Shown here one piece after another: positions 1-8,940 of a stretch of 64,000 nucleotides of DNA. Each line of letters opens with the position of its first letter. The first letter of the stretch is position 1. The stretch spans positions 124,001-188,000 of the forward strand of contig CAWEDI010000011.1 in assembly GCA_963807735.1 (NCBI GenBank). The letters run 5' to 3'. A program made the position numbers and the translations under genes. The notes under the pieces are model-generated. The model did not search any database, was not told the DNA's origin, and saw only the letters and a list, made by a program, of their open reading frames with translations. Source of the stretch: Roseiarcus sp963807735 (GTDB lineage Bacteria; Pseudomonadota; Alphaproteobacteria; Rhizobiales; Beijerinckiaceae).

Positions 1-209
1 CCGGCGAGCCCGACGCGGATGTTGATGGGGCTAGAAAACTGCTGGCGGATCGAACTCAACGACAGCGCGGTGGCGGAGCGGGCGTAGGTGAAATCCTTCT
101 CGACCACCAGCACGCGGCCGGAAAAGCCGGGATCGGCGGTCAGGTGATAGGCCAGCGACGACCCCATCGCCGCGCCGCCGGCGATCACGACGTCATAGGC
201 TTCCGACAT
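1..209 (-). CDS. FAD-dependent oxidoreductase, N-terminal fragment (runs off the window)
   Basis: The visible 69 residues begin MSEAYDVVIAGGAAMGSSLAYHL, a Rossmann dinucleotide-binding beta-alpha-beta start (GGAAMGSS in place of GxGxxG), followed by an acidic residue after the second strand (VVEKD), as in the DAO/sarcosine-oxidase family of flavoproteins. The text ARSATALSLSSIRQQFS just after the fold is typical of that family's FAD-pyrophosphate loop. The ATG is at 207-209 and the rest of the gene lies beyond base 1. It lies downstream of ndh on the same strand with a 43-bp gap, so it may be the third gene of the SDR-ndh transcription unit. The substrate cannot be inferred from this fragment. 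Confidence 0.75.
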   Translation of the reverse strand, partial: MSEAYDVVIAGGAAMGSSLAYHLTADPGFSGRVLVVEKDFTYARSATALSLSSIRQQFSSPINIRVGLA

Positions 210-252
210 GCCGCACTCTCCATGGCGGCGCCGGTTTCGCCGCAAACGCCGT

Positions 253-1560
253 TCAGTGCAACTTCAGGCGAGGCCGAACGACCTGGTTGGCGTGACCGAG
301 CGCGATCAACGCCACCCCTTTTATCCAACCGTGGATGCCGATGAGGTGCATGTTGTAGAGCGACAGATAAACCAGCCGGGCGAGCCGCCCTTCGATCGCC
401 ATGCGGCCGCCGACCAAATTGCCCATCAGACTGCCGACCGTCGAGTAGCGGCTCAGCGAGACGAGCGAGCCGCGGTCGCGGTAGACGAAGGTTTCGAGCG
501 GCTTACCGGCGATGAGATGGAGGATGTTGCGCAGCGCCGTCGCCGCCATCTGGTGCGCCGACTGGGCGCGCGGCGGCACCGGCCTGTCGGCGTCGTCCGG
601 CTTAAAATAGCAGCAGTCACCGATGGCGAAAATGCGCGCGTCGCGCGTGGTCTGAAGCGTCGGCAAGACGACGAGCTGGTTGTTGCGGGTGACTTCGAGC
701 CCGTCCATGTGCTGCAAGATCTCCGGTCCGCGCACGCCCGCCGCCCAGACGAGCAGGTCGGCGTGGATCGCCTCGCCGGACGCGGTCCGCATCCTGTCGC
801 GCGAGGTTTCGGTCACGGCGGTTTTTTCGAGCACGCGGACGCCGAGCGTCTCAAGCTCCTGCTTGGCGGCCTCGGCGAGCTTTTCCGGCAGCGCGGGCAA
901 GATGCGCGGTCCCGCCTCGATCAGCGTCACCCGGAGACGGCGCTCGTCGAACACTTCGAGCCCGTAATCCTTCAGCGCCGACGCCGCGTTGTAGAGTTCG
1001 GCCGCGAGTTCGACCCCGGTCGCCCCGCCGCCGACAATCGCCACGTCGACAAAGGCTTCCGCCGTGGGATCGGCGGCGAGCGTGCGCGACACGCGCAGAC
1101 ACTGATCGAGCAGCTTTAGGCGAAATCGATCGGCCTGCCGCCGATCTTCGAGCATCAGGCAATGCTCGGCGACGCCCGGCGTGCCGAAATCGTTCGACAC
1201 CGAGCCGACGGCGATCACGAGATAGTCGTAGCGGATGCGATGGCGGCCGACCAACTCGGCGCCGGTTTCGTCGAGGATCGGCGCGATGACGACCTGCCGC
1301 GCCTGGCGGTCGACGGCTTCGAGCGAACCGAAGAAGAAGCGGTAGCCCCAACGATGGGCGTGGCTGCCGTAGCCGACTTCGTCCATGTTGGCGTCGAGCG
1401 CGCCGGCGGCGACCTCGTGCAGCAGCGGTTTCCAGATATGGGTGCGATTGCGCTCGACGAGGATGATGTCGAAGTCCTTGCGGCCGAGCTTGGCGCCGAG
1501 CCGTCGCACCAGCTCCAGCCCGCCGGCGCCGCCGCCGACGACGACGATCTGGGTCTTCAC
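253..1560 (-). CDS. ndh: type II NADH dehydrogenase (NDH-2)
   Basis: This is a 435-residue single-subunit, non-proton-pumping NADH:quinone oxidoreductase. It has two dinucleotide-binding motifs: GGGAGG near residue 8 for FAD and GGGATG near residue 172 for NADH. It also has the flavoprotein C-terminal motif IFAIGDCC and a hydrophobic, amphipathic C-terminus (LVYLSLYNMHLIGIHGW) expected to attach it to the membrane. I chose the GTG at 1558-1560 because homology to the family begins there. The open frame continues upstream only through the preceding gene in a non-coding frame. It sits 5 bp behind the SDR gene and is probably cotranscribed with it. The enzyme re-oxidises NADH without conserving energy, which fits a membrane redox role alongside the pnt transhydrogenase further on. 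Confidence 0.9.
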   Translation of the reverse strand: MKTQIVVVGGGAGGLELVRRLGAKLGRKDFDIILVERNRTHIWKPLLHEVAAGALDANMDEVGYGSHAHRWGYRFFFGSLEAVDRQARQVVIAPILDETGAELVGRHRIRYDYLVIAVGSVSNDFGTPGVAEHCLMLEDRRQADRFRLKLLDQCLRVSRTLAADPTAEAFVDVAIVGGGATGVELAAELYNAASALKDYGLEVFDERRLRVTLIEAGPRILPALPEKLAEAAKQELETLGVRVLEKTAVTETSRDRMRTASGEAIHADLLVWAAGVRGPEILQHMDGLEVTRNNQLVVLPTLQTTRDARIFAIGDCCYFKPDDADRPVPPRAQSAHQMAATALRNILHLIAGKPLETFVYRDRGSLVSLSRYSTVGSLMGNLVGGRMAIEGRLARLVYLSLYNMHLIGIHGWIKGVALIALGHANQVVRPRLKLH

Positions 1561-1565
1561 CGGCC

Positions 1566-2354
1566 TCACCGCCACGGCGTCGTGAACGGCAGCGTGCTCG
1601 TGAGCCCGCCGTCGACCGCGAACGCCTGGCCGTTGACGTAGGACGATTCGTCGCTCGCGAGGAACAGCGCCATCGCCGCGATCTCCTCCGGCCGGCCGGG
1701 GCGCTTCAGCGGGTTGAGCTGGCCGATTTTGCCGTCCGTGCCCTTCGCGCGGGCGTGGTCGAAGATCGGCTTGGTCATGCCCGTCTCGATGAGGCCGGGA
1801 CAGACCGCGTTGACCCTGACCCCGGTCCCCGACAGCGAATTGGCCGCCGTCTGCGCGAGGCTGATGACGCCGGCCTTGCTCGCCGCGTAGGGGCTGCCGC
1901 CGGCGCTGGCGCGCAGGCCCGCGACCGAAGCGGTCAGCACGATCGAGCCGCCGCCCTGCTCGATCATCATCGGCGCGACATGCTTGATCGCCAAAAACGG
2001 CCCGATCAGGTTGATGCGCAGCGTCTCGGTCCACAGTTCGATCGATTGCTCCAGCAGCGGCGTCAGCCCGCCGCTGACGCCGGCGTTGGCGTAGACAATG
2101 TCGAGGCGGCCGAACGCCGCGCGCCCTTTGGCGAGATAGGCGATCACCGAAGCTTCATCCCCGACGTCCGCCGCGTGCGCGAGGGCCTCGCCGCCCTCGG
2201 TTTCGATCAGCCGCGCCGTCTCCGCCACGGCCTCGGCCGCCCGGTCGACGGCGAGCACGCGCGCGCCCTCGCGGGCGAACAGGCGCGCGCTCGCGCGCCC
2301 GATGCCGCTCGCAGCGCCGGTGACGACGGCGACCTTGCCGGCCAATCTGCCCAT
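1566..2354 (-). CDS. short-chain dehydrogenase/reductase (SDR family)
   Basis: This 262-residue classical SDR has the cofactor motif TGAASGIG at residues 12-19, NAG at 90-92, catalytic Ser143, Tyr156 and Lys160 (YAASK), and the C-terminal segment SSYVNGQAFAVDGG common to 3-oxoacyl/alcohol dehydrogenases. An aspartate after the second strand (AVDRA) suggests NAD rather than NADP preference. The start at 2352-2354 is supported by a strong ribosome-binding sequence (GAGGGAGA) just upstream. A longer open frame to 2459 lacks homology. The gene heads a minus-strand unit with ndh. The substrate is not predictable from sequence alone. Confidence 0.88.
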   Translation of the reverse strand: MGRLAGKVAVVTGAASGIGRASARLFAREGARVLAVDRAAEAVAETARLIETEGGEALAHAADVGDEASVIAYLAKGRAAFGRLDIVYANAGVSGGLTPLLEQSIELWTETLRINLIGPFLAIKHVAPMMIEQGGGSIVLTASVAGLRASAGGSPYAASKAGVISLAQTAANSLSGTGVRVNAVCPGLIETGMTKPIFDHARAKGTDGKIGQLNPLKRPGRPEEIAAMALFLASDESSYVNGQAFAVDGGLTSTLPFTTPWR

Positions 2355-2585
2355 CCCAAATCTCCCTCTGTGACTTTTCGTCGCGGGACCGCGCGCCGGC
2401 GCGCCAGAAAAGCCTGAAGCTTGCGCTGGATCAAGCTCCGCGCCGGCAAAACCGGGCATTGTCGCATTCCTCGCCTCGGGAAAGATTCCGGCGATGACGT
2501 TTCGGCAAAGGACTCGCGCGAAGCGGCGCTTTTAGACTATACGAAGCGCCGGGAATCCGCGAGCCAAGGGGCTTGAGGGCAGGCT

Positions 2586-3881
2586 ATGGATTATACGGCG
2601 CGGTTCGAAGCAGCGATCGCCGACTTGAAGCGGGAAGACCGCTACCGTCACTTCGCCAATATTGAGCGCGATGCGGCGCGCTTTCCGCTCGCCCTGTGGC
2701 GTCCCGCCGACGAGGCGGAGAGCCCGCGCGAAGTCACCGTCTGGTGCTCCAACGATTACCTCGGCATGGGCGGCCACCAGGCCGTCATCGAGGCGAGCGT
2801 GCGCGCCGCCCGCGCCCACGGCGCCGGCGCCGGCGGCACCCGCAACATTTCCGGCACGCATAACCCGATCGTCGAACTCGAGCGCGAACTCGCCGACCTG
2901 CACGGCAAGGCGGCGGCGCTCGTCTTCACCTCGGGCTGGATCTCCAATCTCGCCGGCATTTCGACGATCGCCGGCCTGCTGCCGGATTGCGTGATCCTCT
3001 CCGACGCGCTCAACCACAATTCGATGATCGAGGGCGTGCGCCGCTCCGGTTGCGAAAAGCTGGTGTTCCGCCACAACGACGTCGCCCATCTCGAAGAATT
3101 GCTCGCAGGCCAGGACCCGGCGCGGGCCAAGCTCATCGTGTTCGAGAGCCTTTACTCGATGGACGGCGACACCGCCCCGATCGCCGAGATCGTGCGGCTC
3201 GCCAAGCGGTATCGCGCGATGACCTACATCGACGAGGTCCACGCAGTCGGCATGTACGGTCCGCGCGGCGGCGGCCTCGCCGAGCGCGAAGGGCTGATGG
3301 CCGAAATCGACGTGATCGAAGGCACGCTCGCCAAGGGTTTTGGCGCGATGGGCGGCTACATCGCCGGCGGCGCCGCGCTGATCGACGCCGTGCGCAGCTA
3401 TGCGCCGCAGTTCATTTTCACCACGACGCTGCCGCCGAGCGTCGCGGCGAGCGCTTGCGCGGCCGTTCGCCACCTCAAGGCGTCGGGCGTCGAGCGCGAG
3501 CGCCATCAGGCGAACGCGCGGCTGGTCAAACACGCCTTGCAGGCCGCGGGTCTGCCGGTGTTGGAGAATCCCTCGCATATCGTGCCGGTGATGGTGCGCG
3601 ATGCGGCGAAATGCCGGCGGGCGAGCGAACTGCTGCTGGAGCGCCACGGCATCTACATCCAGCCGATCAACTACCCGACGGTCGCGCGCGGAACCGAGCG
3701 CCTGCGCATCACCCCGACGCCGCGCCATACCCAGGCGCAAGTGGCGACGCTGGTCGAGGCGCTCGTCGATGTATGGGCGACGCTGGGTTTGCCGTTCGAG
3801 ACGCCGAAGGTCGTGCCGCTGCGCCGGCCGGCGGCGGAGGCGTTCTGCGCCTATCCGGAGATGAAGAAGGCGGCGGAGTAG
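2586..3881 (+). CDS. hemA: 5-aminolevulinate synthase
   Basis: This PLP enzyme condenses glycine and succinyl-CoA to 5-aminolevulinate, the first step of tetrapyrrole synthesis in alphaproteobacteria (Shemin/C4 pathway). It has 431 residues. Visible landmarks are the CSNDYLGM start of the alpha-oxoamine synthase fold, GGTRNISG and THNPIVELE, DEVHAVGMYG, and the PLP lysine Lys250 in GTLAKGFG, which matches the known position in this family to within a few residues. The N-terminus has no mitochondrial-type presequence, and the C-terminus carries a short extra tail after the core. A GAGGGC ribosome-binding stretch precedes the ATG. The gene stands alone, divergent from the SDR gene. hemE lies 1.3 kb downstream but is separated by other genes on both strands. 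Confidence 0.96.
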   Translation: MDYTARFEAAIADLKREDRYRHFANIERDAARFPLALWRPADEAESPREVTVWCSNDYLGMGGHQAVIEASVRAARAHGAGAGGTRNISGTHNPIVELERELADLHGKAAALVFTSGWISNLAGISTIAGLLPDCVILSDALNHNSMIEGVRRSGCEKLVFRHNDVAHLEELLAGQDPARAKLIVFESLYSMDGDTAPIAEIVRLAKRYRAMTYIDEVHAVGMYGPRGGGLAEREGLMAEIDVIEGTLAKGFGAMGGYIAGGAALIDAVRSYAPQFIFTTTLPPSVAASACAAVRHLKASGVERERHQANARLVKHALQAAGLPVLENPSHIVPVMVRDAAKCRRASELLLERHGIYIQPINYPTVARGTERLRITPTPRHTQAQVATLVEALVDVWATLGLPFETPKVVPLRRPAAEAFCAYPEMKKAAE

Positions 3882-3892
3882 GCGGAGAGCCT

Positions 3893-4120
3893 TCAATTCT
3901 GGGACAGGAAAGCGGCGGGATCGATCCCGGCCTGCTTGAGAATGGCGCGCAGCGTCGCCTCCGGGATATCGCCGGGGTGGTTCGGGATCGTCGTGTATCG
4001 GTTGAGCGTTGGGTTGAACCAGATTTCGTGCGATCCGGCCGCTTGGCGATGAAACACCAAGCCCAGCGCCTTCAGCCTTCGTATAACGTCGCGATAGCGA
4101 AACCCCGCCAACGCGCCCAT
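3893..4120 (-). CDS. hicA: HicA-family toxin (mRNA interferase)
   Basis: This is a 75-residue small basic protein with the HicA double-stranded RNA-binding-like fold. It starts with RYRDVIRRLKALGL and continues with GSHEIW, in which the catalytic histidine of the family's GSH(x) motif is present, then TTIPNHPGDIPEATLRAILKQAGI, which is the HicA signature. HicA toxins cleave mRNA in a translation-independent way and are neutralised by the adjacent HicB. Its ATG overlaps the TAA of hicB by one base (TAATG), so translation is coupled and the antitoxin is made first. The longer open frame on this strand is not supported. The gene converges on hemA with an 11-bp gap. Confidence 0.88.
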   Translation of the reverse strand: MGALAGFRYRDVIRRLKALGLVFHRQAAGSHEIWFNPTLNRYTTIPNHPGDIPEATLRAILKQAGIDPAAFLSQN

Positions 4121-4347
4121 TAAGTTCCAACAATCAACGGAAAGTCTAAAGCCTCGGGCGCCGGCGTCAAAGCCTGCGCGGCGGCAAGCGACTGGCTTTC
4201 GAGCAGCTTCTTGGCCACGTCGCGCGCGATTTCGACGGTCTCTTGCATCGTGCGACCTTGTGCGACAAGACCCTGCACCTCGTCGCTGGTGGCCAGAAAT
4301 CCGCCTTCGGGCAGCTTTTCTATGTGAAGCTGGATCAGGCGTTCCAT
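4120..4347 (-). CDS. hicB: HicB-family antitoxin (short form)
   Basis: This 75-residue protein has the HicB partial RNase H-like fold (MERLIQLHIEKLPEGGFLA, then GLVAQGRTMQETVEIARDVAKKLL). No ribbon-helix-helix or HTH DNA-binding domain follows, so it belongs to the short antitoxin type. Autorepression, if it occurs, would need another protein or the complex. The ATG at 4345-4347 was chosen because upstream sequence in this frame has no similarity to the family. It is the first gene of a two-gene module with hicA (order antitoxin-toxin, 1-bp overlap). Either a chromosomal stress module or a domesticated element is possible. No mobile-element remnants flank it. Confidence 0.82.
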   Translation of the reverse strand: MERLIQLHIEKLPEGGFLATSDEVQGLVAQGRTMQETVEIARDVAKKLLESQSLAAAQALTPAPEALDFPLIVGT

Positions 4348-4525
4348 GCGCGGCCTCAGAGGACGGAAGGTCGCAGCATAGCCTCGCCCGACCTGGGCGC
4401 AAAGCTGAGTCGCCGCCCGGGCTCTCGCAGTCTGCGCCGAACGCCGACCAGCGCCATTCCGGTCGGGTTGCATTTGCAAGCCCGCCCGCCAAGCGCGAAT
4501 ATCCGGCGGGGCTGGAGGTTCGCCG
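4348..4525. other. divergent intergenic region hicB / methyltransferase
   Basis: These 178 bases separate the minus-strand hicBA unit from the plus-strand methyltransferase gene. They should hold both promoters. I see no convincing sigma-70 boxes, no palindrome and no small gene here. Confidence 0.4.
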
Positions 4526-5101
4526 ATGCCGCCGCTTGAAGCAACGTTCACGCTGTGGGGACTTTGGACCCTGTCCTGGATCGCCGCCGCGTTCTGGGCC
4601 GATCGCGCCGAAAAGCGGCCCGCGCGCGGCGAGGAATGGCTCTATCGCGTCGTGACGATCATCGGCGCCTACCTGCTGTTCCGCCGGGCGTTTCCGCGCG
4701 TTGAAGGCGGCCACCCTTTGTGGAGCTTCGGTCCAGCGGCGCAGTGGGCGCTCTTTTGGGTGGTCGTCGTTGGACTGGCGTTCGCCTGGTGGGCGCGGCT
4801 CTATCTCGGACGTTTGTGGTCGAGTTCGGTGACGAAGAAAGCGGATCATCGCATCATCGACACCGGCCCCTACGGCATTGTTCGGCATCCGATCTATACC
4901 GGCATTCTTCTCGCCGCCGTGGCCACCGCAGCGGAACAGGGAACGGCGGCCAGCGTCGTCGGCTTGCTGGCCTTTGCGCTCGCATTCTGGATCAAGGCTC
5001 GGCTGGAGGAGCGCTTTCTCAGCGAGCAACTGGGCGCGGCGGACTACGACGCCTATCGCGGCCGGGTGCCGATGCTGATCCCGTTTGGCCCGCGCGGGTA
5101 A
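4526..5101 (+). CDS. isoprenylcysteine carboxyl methyltransferase-like membrane protein
   Basis: This 191-residue integral membrane protein has about five hydrophobic segments and the ICMT/PEMT-type SAM-binding signature near the C-terminus: DTGPYGIVRHPIYTG, then a conserved glutamate pair (LEERFLSEQLG) and YDAYRGRVPMLIPF. The HPxYxG, E-E and Y-x-x-Y pattern is what defines this SAM-dependent methyltransferase superfamily. In bacteria the substrates are mostly unknown (lipids or small molecules rather than prenylated proteins). The gene is followed 58 bp later by hemE but there is no functional link that I can see. Confidence 0.82.
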   Translation: MPPLEATFTLWGLWTLSWIAAAFWADRAEKRPARGEEWLYRVVTIIGAYLLFRRAFPRVEGGHPLWSFGPAAQWALFWVVVVGLAFAWWARLYLGRLWSSSVTKKADHRIIDTGPYGIVRHPIYTGILLAAVATAAEQGTAASVVGLLAFALAFWIKARLEERFLSEQLGAADYDAYRGRVPMLIPFGPRG

Positions 5102-5159
5102 CGCTCTTGCGCGGAAACGCGTTTCGCGGGAACAGTCGGGCGAACCCGAGACTCCGCGC

Positions 5160-6183
5160 ATGACCAAACCTTTCCTCGCCGCGCTCGCCGGCCGGCGCGA
5201 GACGCGCCCGCCGGTCTGGCTGATGCGGCAAGCTGGGCGTTACCTGCCGGAGTACCGGGAGACTGCGGACGCGCGCGCCGTCGTTCCTGGATTTCTGCTA
5301 CACGCCGAAGCTCGCCGTCGAGGCGACATTGCAACCGATCCGGCGTTTTGGCTTCGACGCGGCGATCCTATTCTCCGACATTCTCGTCATGCCCGACGCG
5401 CTCGGGCAAAACGTGAGCTTCGAGGCCGGCGAGGGGCCCCGGCTCAAGCCGGTCGAAAGCGATGCGGATTTCGCGTTGCTTCGCGAAACCCCGGATTGGA
5501 GCCGGCTCGCCCCGGTGTTCGAAGCCGTGGCCGGCGTGCGCGCCGCGCTGCCGGCCGAGACGGCGCTGATCGGGTTCTGCGGCGCGCCGTGGACTGTGGC
5601 GAGCTACATGATTGCGGGACGCGGCACGCCCGAACAGGCGCCGGCGCGGCTTTTCGCCTATCGGCGCCCAGACCTGTTCGCCGCCTTGATTGACCGCCTC
5701 GCCGACGCCTCCGCCGATTATCTCGCGCGGCAGGTCGAGGCCGGCGCGGAGGCGGTGCAGGTTTTCGATTCCTGGTCTGGCGTGCTGCCGACCGCCGAGT
5801 TCGAGCGCTGGTGCGTCGCGCCGGTTCGAAGGCTCGTCGCCCGGCTGCGCGAACGGCATCCGCAGGTCCCGGTCATCGCCTTCCCACGCGGCGCCGCGAC
5901 CCATCTCGGGCAGTTCGGCGAGATCGAGGGGATCGCGGCGATTGGGCTCGACACGGCGGCCGACCCAAAAGTCGCCGCTTCGCTGCTGCCCGAGCGGCTC
6001 GCCTTGCAGGGCAATCTCGACCCGTTGGCGCTCATCGCCGGCGGCGCCGCGCTCGACGCGGCGGTGGACGCGGTCCTGCAAGCTTTCGCCCCCCGCGCGC
6101 ATATCTTCAACCTCGGGCACGGCATCTTGCCCGAGACCCCGATCGCGCATGTCGAACGGATGCTGGCGCGCCTCAGAGGTTAA
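5160..6183 (+). CDS. hemE: uroporphyrinogen decarboxylase (frame broken once)
   Basis: HemE decarboxylates the four acetate side chains of uroporphyrinogen III to give coproporphyrinogen III. The N-terminal signature PPVWLMRQAGRYLPEYRE is read in one frame from the ATG at 5160. The continuation FLDFCYTPKLAVEATLQP, then FDAAILFSDILVMPDALG (second signature), GFCGAPWTVASYMI, DSWSG and FNLGHGILPETP is read in the +1 frame. The break lies near 5277-5281 (gcgccgtcg), and dropping one base there restores a normal protein of about 340 residues. No conserved residue is lost, so I read this as a sequence error, not a pseudogene. It provides the second haem gene of the region after hemA. Confidence 0.9.
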
Positions 6184-6243
6184 CGCTCCCCTACCCGCGG
6201 CCCAGCCGAGCCCCCATCTCAGGGGCGACGCGAGGAGGCGACG

Positions 6244-7098
6244 ATGGTCAGCGTGAAAAAATCCGGGGTTTTCGAGATCGGCGGCGAGACGCCCGTACAT
6301 CGGCTTGGCTTCGGCGCGATGCGGATCACCGGGAAAGGCGTATGGGGCGAGCCGGAAAATCGCGCCGAGGCGTTGCGGGTGCTGCGCCGCCTGCCGGAGA
6401 TCGGCGTTGATTTCGTCGACACCGCCGATTCCTATGGACCGAATGTCTCCGAGGAGCTCATTCACGAGGCGCTGGCGCCTTACGATCGCATCGTCGTCGC
6501 CACCAAGGCGGGATTCACGCGCACCGGCCCGAACGTTTGGATTTCGCTCGGCCGGCCGGAATATCTGATCCAACAGGCGCACGAAAGCCGGCGACGGCTC
6601 GGGGTCGAGATCATCGACCTCTGGCAATTGCACCGGATCGATTCGCGCGTGCCGCGCGACGAACAGTTCGGGGCGATCAAGTCGCTGATCGAGGATAAGG
6701 TGATCCGCCACGCCGGCTTGAGCGAGGTGTCGGTCGAGGAGATCGAGGCGGCGGGGCGGGTCTTCCCCGTCGCCACCGTGCAGAACAAGTATAACCTCGG
6801 CGATCGCGCCAGCGAGCCCGTGCTCGACCATTGCGAGAAGCATGGCATCGGCTTCATCCCCTGGTTCCCGCTCGCCGCCGGCGAGCTGTCGAAGCCCGGC
6901 GGCGCGCTCGACCGCGTGGCGAAGGCGCATGGGGCGACGCCGGGCCAGATCGCGCTCGCTTGGCTGTTGAAGCGCAGCCCGGTCATGCTGCCGATTCCCG
7001 GAACGTCGCAAGTCGCGCATCTCGAAGAAAACGCTGCGGCCGCCGAGATTTCGCTGACCGACGCGGAATTTGCAGAATTGAGCGGGAAAAATCGCTAG
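6244..7098 (+). CDS. aldo/keto reductase
   Basis: This 284-residue TIM-barrel oxidoreductase of the AKR superfamily has the catalytic tetrad: Asp59 and Tyr64 (DTADSYG), Lys88 (ATKAG) and His in LWQLHRID. The late segment LPIPGTSQVAHLEENAAA matches the NADPH-binding loop of the family. It is closest in style to the AKR proteins annotated as pyridoxal reductase or oxidoreductase of unknown substrate. A GAGGCGACG ribosome-binding region precedes the ATG. It follows hemE after 60 bp and may be read through from it, but no metabolic link is evident. Confidence 0.9.
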   Translation: MVSVKKSGVFEIGGETPVHRLGFGAMRITGKGVWGEPENRAEALRVLRRLPEIGVDFVDTADSYGPNVSEELIHEALAPYDRIVVATKAGFTRTGPNVWISLGRPEYLIQQAHESRRRLGVEIIDLWQLHRIDSRVPRDEQFGAIKSLIEDKVIRHAGLSEVSVEEIEAAGRVFPVATVQNKYNLGDRASEPVLDHCEKHGIGFIPWFPLAAGELSKPGGALDRVAKAHGATPGQIALAWLLKRSPVMLPIPGTSQVAHLEENAAAAEISLTDAEFAELSGKNR

Positions 7099-7169
7099 CG
7101 ATTTCAGCTTGACAAAGCTTGCGCTTCCCTAAACAGGCTGAGTTAACGTCGTACTCAGCCTTTGGGGGA

Positions 7170-8936
7170 ATGGGTTTGGAGACTCTTGAAGTTTTCCTCA
7201 TCAAGCCCACGCGCTACGATGATGAGGGCTATCCGATCCAGTGGTGGCGGACGGTCGTACCCTCGAATTCCCTGGCCTGCCTCGCCGGCATCCTCGACGA
7301 CGCCGCCAAGCGGCAGGTGCTCGGTCCCGACGTCGAAATCGTCAGCCATTCGATCGACGAGACCAACACCAAGGTCGATGTAGCGGCGATCCTGCGCCAG
7401 CGGCGGAGCGGACGCCACGTTCTCGTCTGCCTCGTCGGCGTACAGACGAACCAATTCCCGCGCGCCATGGACATCGCCCGGCCGCTGCGCGCCGCCGGCG
7501 TTCCGGTGTGCGTCGGCGGCTTTCACGTCTCCGGCGTCATTGCGATGCTCGGCGTCGACGCCTCGGAAATCGACCTCGCGCGCGAGCTCGACGTCTCGAT
7601 GTTCGCCGGCGAGGCGGAGGAGGGACGGTTCGACGAGGTGTTGCGCGACGGCTACGCCAATGCGCTGAAGCCGCTCTACAATCACCTCGCCCACATGCCG
7701 AGCCTGCAGGGCGCGCCGTTGCCGACGATGACGACGGAGATGGCTGAGCGCGCGTTCACGCTGTGGTCGAGCTTCGATCTCGGCCGCGGCTGCCCGTTCG
7801 AGTGTTCGTTCTGCACGATCATCAACGTGCAGGGACGCAAGAGCCGGTTTCGCACCGCCGACGAGTTGGAGACGATCGTCCGCGACAATTGGAAGCGCGG
7901 CATCTTTCGCTTTTTCGTCACCGACGACAATTTCGCGCGCAATAAGAACTGGGAAGCCTACTGCGATCGGCTGATCGAGTTGCGCGACCGCGAAAATCTC
8001 GCCATCCGCATGACGATCCAGGTCGACACGATGGCGCATCGCACCCCGCGCTTCATCGAAAAGGTCGTGAAGGCGGGCGCCAATATCGTTTTCGTAGGGC
8101 TCGAAAACATCAACCCCGACAATCTGGAGGCGGTGAAGAAGCGGCAGAACCGGATCGAGGAGTATCGCGAAGGGCTGCTGGCGTGGAAGCGCTATCCCGT
8201 GATCATCACCTGCGGTTACATCATCGGGTTCCCCAATGACACCAAGGCCTCGATCCTGCGCGACATCGAGGTTCTCAAACGCGAGCTGCCGATCGACCTG
8301 CTGACGATCAACAATCTGACGCCGCTGCCGGGCAGCGAGGACCATCGCCGGCTGCGCAATTCCGGCGTCTGGATGGACCCCGATTTCAACAAATACGACC
8401 TCAACTACCGCGTCACCCACCACCCGCGGATGAGCGACAAGGAATGGGACGAGGTGTTCGTCGAGGCGCACAGGTCGTTTTATTCGTTCGATCACACCAA
8501 GAAAATTTACAAGCGCATGGTGCAACTCGGCAACGGCATGAAGCTGACGCTCACCGTCATGCTGATGTGCTACCGCGAAGGCCTGCTGATCGACAATGTG
8601 AGCTACGCCGAGTTCGGCCTTGGGCGCATCGTTCGCCGCACCCAGCGGCGCTTCGGCATGCCGCTGGAGTCGCCGCTCGTCTTCTACCCGCGCGAGGGAT
8701 GGCGAATGCTGGTCAAGGACGTCAAATATCTGACGACCTACGTTCGCCTGCGGTTGCAGCTACGGGACGCCTGGAAGCTTTGGAACAAGCAGGCCGAGTT
8801 CCCCTACTACGACGAGTCTCTGGCCGCCGCGAGCAGCGCCGATCCGATCGTCGCGGAGACGATGGGCCGGGCGACGCCGCGCGCGCTCGACCGGTTCAAG
8901 AAGCTGGCGCGGACGGTCAGGCCGGAGCCGGCGTGA
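7170..8936 (+). CDS. radical SAM protein with N-terminal cobalamin-binding-like region
   Basis: This is a 588-residue protein. The first 180 residues look like the Rossmann B12-binding region that precedes many radical SAM domains (VLVCLVGVQTNQFP, GVPVCVGGFHVSG). The canonical His of a base-off B12 site (DxHxxG) is not obvious. Residues about 200-430 form the radical SAM core with the cluster motif CPFECSFC, followed by FFVTDDNFARNKNW and IVFVGLENINPDNL. The C-terminus is alpha-helical and basic. I start it at 7170 (ATG after GGGGGA) rather than 7119 because the ribosome-binding site and the conserved LETLEVFLIKPTRY start there. The family resembles BchE/hopanoid-modifying enzymes but lacks features to assign it, so the substrate is unknown. 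It converges on ctrA with 4 bp between stops. Confidence 0.85.
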   Translation: MGLETLEVFLIKPTRYDDEGYPIQWWRTVVPSNSLACLAGILDDAAKRQVLGPDVEIVSHSIDETNTKVDVAAILRQRRSGRHVLVCLVGVQTNQFPRAMDIARPLRAAGVPVCVGGFHVSGVIAMLGVDASEIDLARELDVSMFAGEAEEGRFDEVLRDGYANALKPLYNHLAHMPSLQGAPLPTMTTEMAERAFTLWSSFDLGRGCPFECSFCTIINVQGRKSRFRTADELETIVRDNWKRGIFRFFVTDDNFARNKNWEAYCDRLIELRDRENLAIRMTIQVDTMAHRTPRFIEKVVKAGANIVFVGLENINPDNLEAVKKRQNRIEEYREGLLAWKRYPVIITCGYIIGFPNDTKASILRDIEVLKRELPIDLLTINNLTPLPGSEDHRRLRNSGVWMDPDFNKYDLNYRVTHHPRMSDKEWDEVFVEAHRSFYSFDHTKKIYKRMVQLGNGMKLTLTVMLMCYREGLLIDNVSYAEFGLGRIVRRTQRRFGMPLESPLVFYPREGWRMLVKDVKYLTTYVRLRLQLRDAWKLWNKQAEFPYYDESLAAASSADPIVAETMGRATPRALDRFKKLARTVRPEPA

Positions 8937-8940
8937 ACGC

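Noticed and set aside
253..2034. Long N-terminal extension of ndh
   Set aside because: The added part is a wrong-frame reading of the SDR gene. NDH-2 similarity begins at the GTG at 1560.
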